Shown here one piece after another: positions 42,190-51,817 of a stretch of 64,000 bases of DNA. This stretch comes from an uncultured Prevotellaceae bacterium. GTDB lineage: Bacteria > Bacteroidota > Bacteroidia > Bacteroidales > Bacteroidaceae. The position numbers were made by a program, and so were the translations under genes. Under the pieces are notes generated by a model. That model saw only the letters and a list, made by a program, of their open reading frames with translations. It ran no database searches and was not told where the DNA came from. Position 1 is the first letter of the stretch. Each line of letters begins with the position of its first letter. Location of the stretch: positions 1 through 64,000 of the forward strand of contig ONCK01000013.1 in assembly GCA_900316315.1 (NCBI GenBank). Direction: 5' to 3'.

Positions 42190-42491
42190 TACTGCTCCTT
42201 AAACACGTAAATATCCTCGTTGGGCTTCTTCATAAAGTAGCGTTCGCGGGCCACTTTTTCTATCGCGCGGGGATTGGCCTCGAGCTCCTTGAGCGTCTTG
42301 GTGTCCCGATCGTACATACTTTGATAGTTGCTAATCTCATCCTGGAGATGTACGACCTCCTCATGCTGCAGATAGCGGTGGTAGTAGCTGTTGGGGTCCA
42401 AAAATCCCACTACCACCACGAAGATAAGGATGGTAACAGCATAGGCGTGCTTGCTGATGAAATGCCAAAAGTCGCGTATACTCTTTCTCAA
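42189..42491 (-). CDS. Septum formation initiator, FtsB/DivIC-like
   Basis: This is about 100 residues with an N-terminal cytosolic part, one membrane helix (AYAVTILIFVVVVGFLDPNS), a coiled coil (HEEVVHLQDEISNYQSMYDR) and the family C-terminal motif NPRAIEKVARERYFMKKPNE. It would bind FtsL-type partners in the divisome. The start is placed at a TTG (42491) because a TATCTTTG box on its strand (plus-strand 42515-42522) lies 23 bp upstream; a longer GTG-started frame to 42590 would begin before the promoter. Confidence 0.8.
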   Translation of the reverse strand: MRKSIRDFWHFISKHAYAVTILIFVVVVGFLDPNSYYHRYLQHEEVVHLQDEISNYQSMYDRDTKTLKELEANPRAIEKVARERYFMKKPNEDIYVFKEQ

Positions 42492-42514
42492 TGCTCTGAT
42501 AGATGAAACTGTTG

Positions 42515-42522
42515 CAAAGATA
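42515..42522 (-). promoter_or_regulatory. -7 box of the DivIC operon
   Basis: CAAAGATA on the plus strand gives TATCTTTG on the minus strand. It rules out the longer start at 42590. Confidence 0.5.
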
Positions 42523-42751
42523 GTGTTTTGGTCTGATATAAATCGACAGTACACCCATATTAATTTTGTAGTGGCCCTGCAAACGCTCACTTTGACCGAC
42601 TGGCCCGCGTCATCGGGAGGAGAATCCCTTTCAACGACAAATTTCCGACAACCGTCGTCTTATCTACACTTTGTTCCGTATCTCTTACATCTATCCCGGG
42701 TGAAGCAAAGAAAAAGCCGGCCGGCGACTTTTAGCATTGGACACAAATATG

Positions 42752-42759
42752 TATCTTTG
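42752..42759 (+). promoter_or_regulatory. -7 box of the GH51 gene
   Basis: TATCTTTG, with a TTTT at 42729-42732 at the right distance (19 bp) to serve as a weak -33 box, lies 33 bp before the ATG. Confidence 0.55.
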
Positions 42760-42792
42760 TAGGGCTAACTTATATCTATCCTGTCAACCGTC

Positions 42793-45231
42793 ATGATATT
42801 ATCTCCCTCGCATATACTTCGTCCCTTGCGCACTACGCTTCTAGTCACACTGCTTGGGCTGTCCGCGCTGTCAGCATCCGCTCAAACGCCGACCACTCTC
42901 CATGTGGATACCAAGCAGGTCATAGGCAGGCTGAGTCCCTTGCTCTACGGCACATGTCTGGAGGATGTCAACCATGAGGTCTATGGTGGGCTCTATGGCC
43001 AACTGCTGTACGGCGAGAGTCTGGAAGAGGCTCCAGAGATTACCCAGTACGCAGACTGCTTCAGCAACGATGCGCCGTGGCATCTCGACGGTGACGAGAT
43101 ATATGTCAATGCAGCTCCCGTGGCCAAGCTCACCTACCAGCGGGCTCAGGTCAACGACGGATGGGCTGAGACGGAGATACGCTGGGACGGCCTCAGCGGA
43201 AAAGCCGGTCTCGTAGTCAGAGCGCTGGGAGTGGGCACCGGCGCAAATACTTACCGGGGCTACTACTGCGCTCTCGATGCATGGAGCCACAAGCTCACCT
43301 TTGGTAAGCAGGACAGCGTATGGACTACGCTCTATGAGCAGACGCTGGACTTCCAACCCACAGTGCAGTGGACCAAGATGCGCCTTGAACTCAACGGCAA
43401 CCGATTTGGCATATACATTAACAATATACGGGTCGCCGAGGTGATAGACAAAGTCCATCCTCTCACGACAGGACGTATCGGACTCCGCGCCGAGCAAGCG
43501 ATGGTCGCCTTCAGGCACCTCAAGGTCTATGACGGCAAGGAGGAGAAGGAAGCTTCGTTTGCCAACGATAACGACGGCGTAAGCGGGATGTGGCATCTCT
43601 ACAAGCACGGCACGCCCGGAGTACTCTCCATGGATAGCACGACAAGCGTCACAGGACGCTACTCGCAACGAATAGTCAACTATGGCAGCGGCCCTCTGGG
43701 TATCGACAATATGGGGCTCAACCGCTGGGGACTAGCACTCAGACAGGGACAGGCACTCAATGGCTATGTCTATCTCAAGGGGCAAGTCAATGCGGCCTAT
43801 ATCCAGCTACGAAGCGCCGATGACCGACGCGTCTATGCCTCGGAGCGCATCAAGGATATCTCGCCTGAGTGGGAGCGATACGACTTCACGCTTACACCGT
43901 CCGCCAACGATGACTCTGCAAAACTGGTCGTCTACATTGATAGCCGCGGCACGCTCTGGGTTGACCAGGCCTGCCTTATGCCAAGTGCAGAGCAGCAGTT
44001 TAAGGGTCTCCCCTGCCGCAAAGATTTGGCAGAAAGCCTACAAGGACAAAATCTTAAGATGATACGCTACGGAGGCTCTATGGTCAACAGTCCGGAGTAC
44101 CGTGTCAGAAATATGTGGGGCGAAGTCGACCGACGCCCTCCCTACCGCGGATCGTGGAACCGGTACAGCAGCAACGGATTTGCCATCACTGAGTTTGTCA
44201 GGATGGCCAAGTCTATCCACGCCGAGCCGTGCTTTGCCATTAATATCGAGGAAAATCCCGAGGATGCAGCCCTGCTAATAGAATATCTCAACGGCAGCGT
44301 TGCTACCAAGGGAGGCCAGATGCGCATGGCCAACGGCCATCCAGAGCCTTACGGCGTCAAGTACGTTGAGATTGGCAACGAGGAAGCAATACAGTCTGAC
44401 TCTCGCGAACTCTACGACCACTACATCGAGCGCTTCGGCATACTGACCGACGCTATGCTAAAGGCAGACCCGCATTTGCAGTTCGTCTCCGCAGCCTGGT
44501 GGCGAAGCAACTCACGATATATGGAGCATGTCGTCAAGGCACTGGCTCCCAAGGCAGCCTACTGGGACCTCCATCCGTGGGTAGACGACATCGAAAGTGC
44601 CAAACGACTGGACGGCACTCTAAGCCGCATGAAGGAACTTCTCCACAAGTGGGCCCCGGAGCATAACATCCGCTGCGTCATCTTTGAGGAGAACGGCATG
44701 CACCACAACGTCGGTCGGATGCTGGCCCATGCCCTTGCCTTCAACGCCGTAAGACGGCATGGAGACTTCGTCATCACTTCCTGCCAGGCCAATGCCCTAC
44801 AGCCTTACAAGCAGAACGACAACGGATGGGATCAGGGACAGATCTTCTTCACTCCTGCCCAAGTATGGTATCAGCCAACATACTATGCCGTCCAGCAGGC
44901 TTCCCGCTACGACCAGCCGCTATGCGTGGCCACTAGCGCCGGAGATGACCCAGACATCGACTTGACCGCGACACGGAGTGACAATGGCAAGACTGTCGTG
45001 CTTCATGTTGTCAACTCCTCAGCAGAAAGTAAGGCCGTCGACCTCGACATCCAAGGCTTTGGCCGATCATACACGGTCAAGACGGTCTCTCTCTCCGGAG
45101 AGCTCCAAGCAGACAATACAGCGGAGAAGCCCGAGCGCATCAGCCCTCTCGAGCATCTGACAAAATACAAATCAACTCAGTCCTTGCAACTGCAAGGCCA
45201 TTCTTACACCATCATCATCTGCACAAAATAA
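42793..45231 (+). CDS. Alpha-L-arabinofuranosidase, GH51
   Basis: This 812-residue secreted enzyme has a signal peptide ending LSALSASAQ and releases arabinose from plant polysaccharides such as arabinan or arabinoxylan. After the N-terminal part (LSPLLYGTCLEDVNHEVYGG) there is a LamG/GH16-like carbohydrate-binding insert (about 95-250). The GH51 TIM-barrel carries the acid/base Glu in VEIGNEEA (~530) and the nucleophile Glu in VIFEENGMHH (~632). A beta-sandwich follows (VVLHVVNSSAESKAVDLD). The HAD phosphatase gene begins 6 bp downstream. No SusC/D pair is present in the window. Confidence 0.9.
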   Translation: MILSPSHILRPLRTTLLVTLLGLSALSASAQTPTTLHVDTKQVIGRLSPLLYGTCLEDVNHEVYGGLYGQLLYGESLEEAPEITQYADCFSNDAPWHLDGDEIYVNAAPVAKLTYQRAQVNDGWAETEIRWDGLSGKAGLVVRALGVGTGANTYRGYYCALDAWSHKLTFGKQDSVWTTLYEQTLDFQPTVQWTKMRLELNGNRFGIYINNIRVAEVIDKVHPLTTGRIGLRAEQAMVAFRHLKVYDGKEEKEASFANDNDGVSGMWHLYKHGTPGVLSMDSTTSVTGRYSQRIVNYGSGPLGIDNMGLNRWGLALRQGQALNGYVYLKGQVNAAYIQLRSADDRRVYASERIKDISPEWERYDFTLTPSANDDSAKLVVYIDSRGTLWVDQACLMPSAEQQFKGLPCRKDLAESLQGQNLKMIRYGGSMVNSPEYRVRNMWGEVDRRPPYRGSWNRYSSNGFAITEFVRMAKSIHAEPCFAINIEENPEDAALLIEYLNGSVATKGGQMRMANGHPEPYGVKYVEIGNEEAIQSDSRELYDHYIERFGILTDAMLKADPHLQFVSAAWWRSNSRYMEHVVKALAPKAAYWDLHPWVDDIESAKRLDGTLSRMKELLHKWAPEHNIRCVIFEENGMHHNVGRMLAHALAFNAVRRHGDFVITSCQANALQPYKQNDNGWDQGQIFFTPAQVWYQPTYYAVQQASRYDQPLCVATSAGDDPDIDLTATRSDNGKTVVLHVVNSSAESKAVDLDIQGFGRSYTVKTVSLSGELQADNTAEKPERISPLEHLTKYKSTQSLQLQGHSYTIIICTK

Positions 45232-45237
45232 TTGACA

Positions 45238-45864
45238 ATGAAACAGATAAAGACTATCGCATTTGATATGGGTGGAGTCATCTTTACCATGGACTGGACT
45301 CAGGCCGTAGCCCGATTTGAGGAAATCGGTGTGTCCGACGCCGAACACCTGCTGGATCCCTATACTCAGCGAGGCATATTCGGCGATATGGAGGCCGGAC
45401 GTATCTCTGATGAAGACTTCCGCCGCAAGCTCTCTGCCTACATCGGCAAGGAACTGACCTGGCAGCAATGCCAATATGGATGGAAGGGCTACGTAGTCGA
45501 AGTGCCCAAGCGCAATCTCGACGCTCTGCAACAACTGCGCAAGCAAGGCTACCGACTTGTGCTGCTGTCAAATACCAATCCCTATATGATGAGTTGGGTC
45601 TTCAGCCCTGAGTTTGACGGCCAGGGACACTCTCTGCGCGACTACATGGATGATTTTTATCTCAGCTACGTGTGCAAAATCATGAAACCGGATCCCGCCA
45701 TCTTTCAGCTCGTCGTCGACCGCGAAGGCCTTGATCCGAGCGAGATACTCTTTCTCGACGACAGCGCCGCCAATATCCGCGCGGCACAAGGAGTAGGCTT
45801 GCACACCCTGCAACCACAAAACGGCGGAGACTGGACACAAGAGATCTACCAGCACCTCAATTAA
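45238..45864 (+). CDS. HAD superfamily phosphatase (YihX-like)
   Basis: This 208-residue HAD-IA hydrolase starts at the ATG at 45238. Motif I is IAFDMGGVIFTMD (nucleophile Asp), motif II VLLSNTNP, motif III Lys in CKIMKPDPAIF, and motif IV ILFLDDSAANI. These match the YihX/glucose-1-phosphatase-like subgroup that dephosphorylates small phosphorylated metabolites, often sugar phosphates. Its start 6 bp after the GH51 stop suggests co-expression, perhaps in arabinose or hexose use, but this is only positional evidence. Confidence 0.85.
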   Translation: MKQIKTIAFDMGGVIFTMDWTQAVARFEEIGVSDAEHLLDPYTQRGIFGDMEAGRISDEDFRRKLSAYIGKELTWQQCQYGWKGYVVEVPKRNLDALQQLRKQGYRLVLLSNTNPYMMSWVFSPEFDGQGHSLRDYMDDFYLSYVCKIMKPDPAIFQLVVDREGLDPSEILFLDDSAANIRAAQGVGLHTLQPQNGGDWTQEIYQHLN

Positions 45865-45951
45865 AATATTTCCGCCGCTGCCTGTATATAATAAATTACT
45901 GATTAACAATCTACAAGTACGACACAAGACAATCCTCAAAGCTTTTCAGAC

Positions 45952-47853
45952 ATGGATAACTTCATAGTTTCAGCCCGCAAGTACAGGCCTCAATCCTTTG
46001 ACAGCGTAGTCGGTCAGCACGCCATCACCGATACTCTCAAGCGTGCCATTGTCAGCCACAAACTTGCCGGAGCCTATCTCTTCTGCGGACCGCGTGGAGT
46101 CGGCAAGACTACCTGTGCCCGTATCTTTGCCAAAGCTATCAACTGCCTCAACCCTCATGAAGACGGAGAGGCTTGTGATGAGTGCGAGAGCTGCAAATCA
46201 TTTAATGAGGGGCGCTCGGTCAATGTACAGGAACTCAATGCTGCAGCCAACAACAGCGTAGAGGACATCCGCAACATCATAGACCAAGTGCGCATCCCGC
46301 CACAGCTCGGCCACTACAAGGTCGTCATTCTCGACGAGGTCCATATGCTCTCTGCCGCAGCCTCCAATGCTCTGCTCAAGACCCTAGAGGAGCCGCCTTC
46401 ATATGTCATCTTCATCCTTGCCACGACCGAAAAGCAGAAGATACTCCCTACAATTCTCAGCCGTTGTCAGATCTTCGACTTCAACCGTATGGGCGTGTCA
46501 GATATTGTCGAGCAACTCAAGATGATTGCCCAGCGAGAGCAGATACAGTATGAGGAAGCCGCACTCAATGTCATCGCCCAAAAGGCTGACGGAGGTATGC
46601 GCGACTCACTGTCTATCTTTGACCAAGTCACGAGTTTCAGCAACGGCAATATTACCATGGACAGCGTACAGCGCTGTCTCAATGTACTCGACTATGAGTA
46701 CTACTTCAAGATGACCGATGCGCTGCTGACTCACAATGTAAGCCAAGCCCTGCTGATATACAATGATGTAGTAACCAAGGGATTTAATGGCGGCGTCTTC
46801 ATCTCTGGCCTAGCCAGCCACCTGCGCGACCTGCTTGTGAGCAGACAGCCTGAGACCCTCTCTCTGCTCGATGTCGCTGACAGCCTACGCAGTCACTATA
46901 CAGAGCAAGCCGCGAGGTGCAAGCCCCAGTTCCTCTACCAAGCCATTCCGCTCTGCGACCGCTGCGGAAATGCCTACAAGACGGCCTACAACAAGCGGTT
47001 GTCTGTCGAGATATGTCTCATCCAGATCTCACAGCTCGACGTGTCCGATACGCCGGATGCTGCGGGGCTTGGCCCTACACAGACAATAAAGCCCCTATTT
47101 AAGAATACGCAGCCGCGCGCTGCCTCTTGCGTGCCCCAGGCCGCCCGTCCCGCTACACCCACATCGGCACCCGTCTCCTCTGATTCGGGTCAAGGTGCCG
47201 GCACACCCATCCAAACGGTTCCCAGCTCCCAATCGCCAGTATCCGCAGCTTCTCCCACAGTCCCCAGCACTGCCTCTAAAACCTCTGCTTCATCTACGCC
47301 AACCGCCAAGCCGGCAACAGGGAATGCCAGTAGCATACTCCGCCACATCGGTAGCGTATCCATCAAGCTCCATAGTACAGGTCAGACACCCGTCTCCCCC
47401 TCAGCGAACGAGAACGGCGCGTCGTATCAGCCATCACAAGCACACACTGATGCTTCTGCATCGCAAGCCGAGTCCGAAGTACGGGAGGAGGCTGCATTTG
47501 ATGCAGCTCAACTCGCCGTCAGCTGGCGCCGCTTTGCCAATAGCCTTCCCCAATCAGAACGGGCGAGTCAGGGACGTATGCTCGGCATGACTCTCGATCT
47601 CGAGCAAGGCAATCGTGTAATCGTCAATGTCAACAATGAAGATGTCGTCAAGAGCATGTCCGCAATATTTGCTCAGGCTCAAGATTTTCTCCGTCACGAC
47701 TTGCACAACTCGAGTCTCACCCTTACGCCCAAAATAGTCATTTCGGAAGAGAAGCAAGTGATTTACGACCCACGTAAACTCTACACACAACTGGTTCAAA
47801 AGAACAAAGCATTTGCACAAGTCGCCAAACATTTCCAGCTTAAGATTGACTAA
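45952..47853 (+). CDS. dnaX: DNA polymerase III subunit gamma/tau
   Basis: This 633-residue clamp-loader ATPase has YRPQSFDSVVGQHAI at the N-terminus, Walker A GPRGVGKTTCARIFAK, the zinc-binding cysteines in CLNPHEDGEACDECESCKSF, Walker B VVILDEVHMLS, SRC motif ILSRCQIF and sensor 2 GGMRDSLSIFDQ. After ~residue 365 comes a long Pro/Ser/Thr/Ala-rich linker (about 375-520), then a helical tau C-terminal domain WRRFANSLPQSERASQGRML. No A-rich slippery site was seen inside, so there is no sign of programmed gamma production. Confidence 0.93.
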   Translation: MDNFIVSARKYRPQSFDSVVGQHAITDTLKRAIVSHKLAGAYLFCGPRGVGKTTCARIFAKAINCLNPHEDGEACDECESCKSFNEGRSVNVQELNAAANNSVEDIRNIIDQVRIPPQLGHYKVVILDEVHMLSAAASNALLKTLEEPPSYVIFILATTEKQKILPTILSRCQIFDFNRMGVSDIVEQLKMIAQREQIQYEEAALNVIAQKADGGMRDSLSIFDQVTSFSNGNITMDSVQRCLNVLDYEYYFKMTDALLTHNVSQALLIYNDVVTKGFNGGVFISGLASHLRDLLVSRQPETLSLLDVADSLRSHYTEQAARCKPQFLYQAIPLCDRCGNAYKTAYNKRLSVEICLIQISQLDVSDTPDAAGLGPTQTIKPLFKNTQPRAASCVPQAARPATPTSAPVSSDSGQGAGTPIQTVPSSQSPVSAASPTVPSTASKTSASSTPTAKPATGNASSILRHIGSVSIKLHSTGQTPVSPSANENGASYQPSQAHTDASASQAESEVREEAAFDAAQLAVSWRRFANSLPQSERASQGRMLGMTLDLEQGNRVIVNVNNEDVVKSMSAIFAQAQDFLRHDLHNSSLTLTPKIVISEEKQVIYDPRKLYTQLVQKNKAFAQVAKHFQLKID

Positions 47854-48071
47854 ACTTTGCATGGCTTCTCTCCTTTGCTCTGTCCGGGCCTGAAATCAGA
47901 GAAACGCTCTTGGGCAGAAGGAAACCGATACCGAACAGAGGCCATCTGACTTATTTCACAGACAAGGTCAAGCATGGATTCACCCAGGTCCGACCTTCTT
48001 AAAGCTACACGCCGTCTTACCTTTTCTCTCGCGCCTACAAGTGGCGCCAAAGTCTGACGTCTTAGTCCAGA

Positions 48072-48575
48072 CTACAACCTATTGTGATGCGCAATCCGGT
48101 CAAGCAATTGATCACAGGCATTCTCAATAAGATCAAGCGCGAAGTCAAAATCACGGGGTCCTCCATAGTAGGGATCCGGAATGACTTGTGGACCGCCAAA
48201 GTGAGTAATATAATTGCCCAGATACCTGACCTTATCCATGTCATCGGACGTACGAGCCAGCGAACGAAGATCACTGTAGTTTTGCTCGTCCATCACAAAG
48301 ATATAGTCAAAGCGGTCAAAGTCTGTCTCCTTATCAAATTGGCGCGCTCTGTGAACAAGATCATAGCCCCGCTGTGCCGCATGCTTGCGCATCCGGCTGT
48401 CAGGCAACTGCCCCACATGCCAGCCTCCGATACCCGCTGAGTCGATGGTAAGTGCTTCATCCCATCCGCGCTCGGCGGCTTTCAGGTGCATGATACCGTC
48501 TGCTGCAGGCGATCTGCAGATATTGCCAAGGCAGACGAAGAGGAGTCGAAGCTTTGAGACGGTCTGTATATCCAT
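48072..48575 (-). CDS. Low molecular weight protein tyrosine phosphatase
   Basis: This 167-residue phosphatase has the P-loop VCLGNICRSPAADGI (C-x5-R-S, nucleophile Cys ~16) and the general-acid loop VIPDPYYGGPRDFD (Asp ~137). Length and motif spacing are standard. Such enzymes dephosphorylate tyrosine kinases of capsule synthesis or arginine phosphates; no kinase is adjacent here. It sits 105 bp downstream of mtlD on the same strand and could be the last gene of that operon. Confidence 0.9.
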   Translation of the reverse strand: MDIQTVSKLRLLFVCLGNICRSPAADGIMHLKAAERGWDEALTIDSAGIGGWHVGQLPDSRMRKHAAQRGYDLVHRARQFDKETDFDRFDYIFVMDEQNYSDLRSLARTSDDMDKVRYLGNYITHFGGPQVIPDPYYGGPRDFDFALDLIENACDQLLDRIAHHNRL

Positions 48576-48680
48576 GAGAAAGTCTTTGCGAAGTAACTAG
48601 GAAAAACAAGACGGACGGAGATGGGTCATCAACAGACGACATACCTCCGCCCGTCACATTAGCAGGAGTCAAACAATCAG

Positions 48681-49832
48681 TTAAAGGCTCTCTACCTGTT
48701 TATAGGCTTCCTCTATCTCCTTGACAACTGGATCTCCTGCCTTCAGACCCGTGTACTTGAGGATTGTGGTCTCAAGTCCGGCATTTTTGATACTGTTCTG
48801 AATCTCTACACTCTGAGGATCTTCAGGATTGTTGAAATGGAGGGCACCTGCGATGGAGAGCAGTAGCTTATCATAGGGGAGTCCAAATCCTTTAGCGGTC
48901 TCCATAGGCAAGATGAGGCGGTCGTTGGCTGCAAGTTTTCGGCCCGGCTCTCGTCCTACACGGTTGACATCGTCCTTAAGATAGGGGTTCTGGAAACGCT
49001 TCAGGATCTTCTCAATATAAGCATAGTGCTTGTCATGGTCAAAGCCAAATTTCTTGATCAGGCCGTCGCCGCTCTGCTGCATAGCGCCCTTGACGATAGC
49101 GTAGATCTCAGGATCTGCGATGCTCTCTCCAATGGTCTGATAGCCCTTGAGCTTACCCAGATAGGCTGCAGTGGCATGGCCGGTATTGAGGGTAAAGAGC
49201 TTGCGCTCGATGTAGGCTTCAAGATTGTCGACAGGCGTCATACCTTCAATCTCGGGTACAGCACCTACAAAAGAAGCACGCTCCACATCCCACTCAAAGT
49301 ACTCCTCGACGGCGACATCCAGAGGCACTTCGCAGTGGACGGGGGGAACGATACGGTCGACAGCGGCATCAGGAAATCCGACATGCGTCTTAGCCCACTC
49401 TGCGGTCTCGGCATCTATATGCGAGAGCACCAACTCCTTGAGCTGGCTGGTGGCACGAAGGCCATTTTCACAGGCAATAACCTGCAAGGGAGCCTCGTTG
49501 CCGGCTTCCTTGCGTGCCTTGAGGCCCTTGGCTATGGCCGGAGCGACAAACTTGAGAATGCGCAGGCCGACAGCCGTGGTAATAATTTCTGCATCCGTGA
49601 TCTCCTTAACGACATCGTCGCTTCCGGAGTTGACAGCGCGGATATTGCTGATCTCCACATCACGCTTGTTGACATCGGTGACATGTACTGTGTACCCCTT
49701 GCGGGCATTGATCTGCTTGATAAGATCCTCTACGACGTCAGCAAACACGACTTCGTAGCCAGATTGGCTGAGTACCGCACCAATAAAACCGCGGCCGATA
49801 TTACCAGCGCCAAATTGAATCGCTTTTTTCAT
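48681..49832 (-). CDS. mtlD: Mannitol-1-phosphate 5-dehydrogenase
   Basis: This 383-residue NAD-dependent enzyme interconverts mannitol-1-phosphate and fructose-6-phosphate. The Rossmann start is KKAIQFGAGNIGRGFIGAVL, and the long-chain mannitol dehydrogenase signature lies around FTLNTGHATAAYLGKLKGYQ with the catalytic Lys nearby. No PTS mannitol permease or free-mannitol dehydrogenase is present. It lies 25 bp downstream of an organophosphate transporter gene, so the pair likely imports and oxidises a hexitol phosphate. Confidence 0.92.
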   Translation of the reverse strand: MKKAIQFGAGNIGRGFIGAVLSQSGYEVVFADVVEDLIKQINARKGYTVHVTDVNKRDVEISNIRAVNSGSDDVVKEITDAEIITTAVGLRILKFVAPAIAKGLKARKEAGNEAPLQVIACENGLRATSQLKELVLSHIDAETAEWAKTHVGFPDAAVDRIVPPVHCEVPLDVAVEEYFEWDVERASFVGAVPEIEGMTPVDNLEAYIERKLFTLNTGHATAAYLGKLKGYQTIGESIADPEIYAIVKGAMQQSGDGLIKKFGFDHDKHYAYIEKILKRFQNPYLKDDVNRVGREPGRKLAANDRLILPMETAKGFGLPYDKLLLSIAGALHFNNPEDPQSVEIQNSIKNAGLETTILKYTGLKAGDPVVKEIEEAYKQVESL

Positions 49833-49857
49833 GGTTTATATTTTAGAATGTTATTCG

Positions 49858-51201
49858 TCAGTATTTAGATACAGGCTCCGTTTTCTTCGTCTCATCCTCA
49901 TCGTGAATATAACCATCGCCCTTCAGGTTCCACAAAGTGGCGATGACGAAAGTGCCGATGACGGCCACGCCGGACATGATGAGGAAGAGCTTGTCCCAGC
50001 CGAAATGGTCGGTGTAGATACCGAGACCTGCGCCAGTGAAGATGACGCTCACGTAGCTCATCAGGCCAATAAGTCCAACGGCAGAGGAGGCTGCCTTCTT
50101 GGTCGCCTGATTGGAAGCAACGACGCCCAGAAGCGCTTGAGGCCCATAAAGGAGAAATCCGGCAATCGCCAGGAAAATAAGGATAAGCACGGGATTGCCA
50201 CAGTTGCGGATAAGATACAGGATAATGAGACAGACAGCCACGAGTGCCATCTCTATGGCGCAGACGCGCTGGCTCTTGCTATGGAAGACATGGTCGCTGA
50301 TCCATCCGGCGAAGAGCATACCCAGACAGCCTGCCACCTCAAAGATGCCGACTGTCCAGCCGGACAACTCTTGCGACAAGCCGCCTTCCTGAAGGAAGGT
50401 CGGTCCCCAATCGAGCACAGCGAAGCGTACAATGTACACGAAGAGATCTGTGAGGGCCAAAATCCAAATGACAGGATTCATAAACACCTTCTTGCGGATA
50501 AAGGCCCTGAAGGCCTTGGGATCTTCTTGCTCATCCAGTTCCGTCTTGGTATTGGGCAGTTCAGGCAGGCCGACGGATTTGGGCGTGTCTCTCAGGGTTG
50601 CTATGATGAAAAAGACGCCTACAACAGCGATAGTCGCCGGTACCCAGAAACAGAGCTTCCAGTCTGTCAAATAGCCGCAGATGATGGAAGCACCAAAAGC
50701 GCCGATGCTATGGCTGGTGTTCCAGATGGACATCTTGGTCGCCAGTTCGGTAGGCGGCACCCAGTTGACCATTAAATGATTACAGGGCGCGAAGCCACAA
50801 CCTTGGAATATATTATTGATAATCAGCAGCACGGCCATGACTACTACCATGATATTGATAAAGTCCGGCCCGCCTGTCTGACCAGTAATCTTAGCGCTCA
50901 GCACATCGCTGAAGCCAAAGATATAGTTGACCAGTGCACAGATACTCAGTCCGAGGACAAGGTGCCAGCGGGCGTTGGTGCGGTCCGCAATAATGCCATT
51001 GATAAACTTGGAAATACCGTAGATAATGCCGACCAAGGAAAGAATGATGCCAAAACTCGTATTGGAAATACCGTACTCTTCCTTAAGAAGCGGCATGGCA
51101 AAAGAAAAATTTTTCCTCACAAAATAAAAGACAGCGTACCCCAGCATCGAACAGATAATGACGCGCCACTGCCAATAATGAAAGCTATGTTTTGTTTGCA
51201 T
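49858..51201 (-). CDS. MFS organophosphate:phosphate antiporter (GlpT/UhpC family)
   Basis: This 447-residue, 12-helix transporter shows the OPA family signatures: YWQWRVIICSMLGYAVFYFV with the FVRKNFSFAMP motif, SKFINGIIADRTNARWHLVL, the glycerol-3-phosphate transporter-like NNIFQGCGFAPCNHLMVNW, and IWNTSHSIGAFGASII. Members exchange sugar or glycerol phosphates for inorganic phosphate. Pairing with mtlD suggests mannitol-1-phosphate or a related hexose phosphate as substrate (inference). Confidence 0.88.
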   Translation of the reverse strand: MQTKHSFHYWQWRVIICSMLGYAVFYFVRKNFSFAMPLLKEEYGISNTSFGIILSLVGIIYGISKFINGIIADRTNARWHLVLGLSICALVNYIFGFSDVLSAKITGQTGGPDFINIMVVVMAVLLIINNIFQGCGFAPCNHLMVNWVPPTELATKMSIWNTSHSIGAFGASIICGYLTDWKLCFWVPATIAVVGVFFIIATLRDTPKSVGLPELPNTKTELDEQEDPKAFRAFIRKKVFMNPVIWILALTDLFVYIVRFAVLDWGPTFLQEGGLSQELSGWTVGIFEVAGCLGMLFAGWISDHVFHSKSQRVCAIEMALVAVCLIILYLIRNCGNPVLILIFLAIAGFLLYGPQALLGVVASNQATKKAASSAVGLIGLMSYVSVIFTGAGLGIYTDHFGWDKLFLIMSGVAVIGTFVIATLWNLKGDGYIHDEDETKKTEPVSKY

Positions 51202-51347
51202 ATAGAGTATATTGTGTTATGTAGGTTTGACGTTTCAAACGGCAAAGGTAAACATTTTCAATTAAATTGCGTTGCTAAACAGGCACATCTTGCCCAGTAA
51301 GATTTAAAAATAGTTGACTCTATACCTTAGCTTTCTCTCAGATAAAT

Positions 51348-51355
51348 TAAATTTG
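51348..51355 (+). promoter_or_regulatory. -7 box of the helicase-associated-domain gene
   Basis: TAAATTTG lies 60 bp before the chosen ATG at 51415 and 36 bp before an alternative TTG at 51391. Confidence 0.45.
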
Positions 51356-51414
51356 TAAGACGATTAAAATCAGCCTCAACTCTATCTCATTTGGCAGCAA
51401 AAGAATTATACAGA

Positions 51415-51717
51415 ATGACACAAGATGAACGATGGCTGCAGATGTGGCAGCAATACATGGACTTCATGGATGAGCATAAACGCAGACCATCAAAATACTA
51501 TCTGGAAGAACACAAGCTCTACAACTGGTCCAAGCACAATCGGAAGCTAATCAATCAAAACAAGTTTCCACAAAGCCGAATAGATCGGTATATTGAATTG
51601 AAGACAAAAGAGAAAAAATTTCAACGCATCAATCAGCATAGCTATATTGACGGCTCCAGCACCCGTCATTCCCATCAAGGCACAGTAGAAGAGCCCGTAC
51701 TGGACTTGTTTCAATAG
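51415..51717 (+). CDS. Orphan helicase-associated (HA) domain protein
   Basis: This ~100-residue protein (MTQDERWLQMWQQYMDFMDE) consists mainly of a single HA-type domain. It has the spaced aromatics and RRPSKYYLEEHKLYNWSKHN and FPQSRIDRYIEL pattern seen in tandem at the C-terminus of large Bacteroidales helicases. Here no helicase is attached. The gene has its own promoter, so it may be a stand-alone nucleic-acid-binding protein or a relic of a larger gene. A TTG start at 51391 would add eight residues. Confidence 0.6.
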   Translation: MTQDERWLQMWQQYMDFMDEHKRRPSKYYLEEHKLYNWSKHNRKLINQNKFPQSRIDRYIELKTKEKKFQRINQHSYIDGSSTRHSHQGTVEEPVLDLFQ

Positions 51718-51817
51718 CTCTAGGTCACTTCGAGTGAGGCATAATATCATACTAAATGCGTACGCGCTGACATTATCAGCCTTTATGCAAGTGTTTACGC
51801 CTAAGCGACGAGGCCTG

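Noticed and set aside
47100-47520. Possible frameshift in dnaX making a short gamma subunit
   Set aside because: The linker region is Pro/Ser/Ala-rich but has no A- or T-run slippery heptamer.
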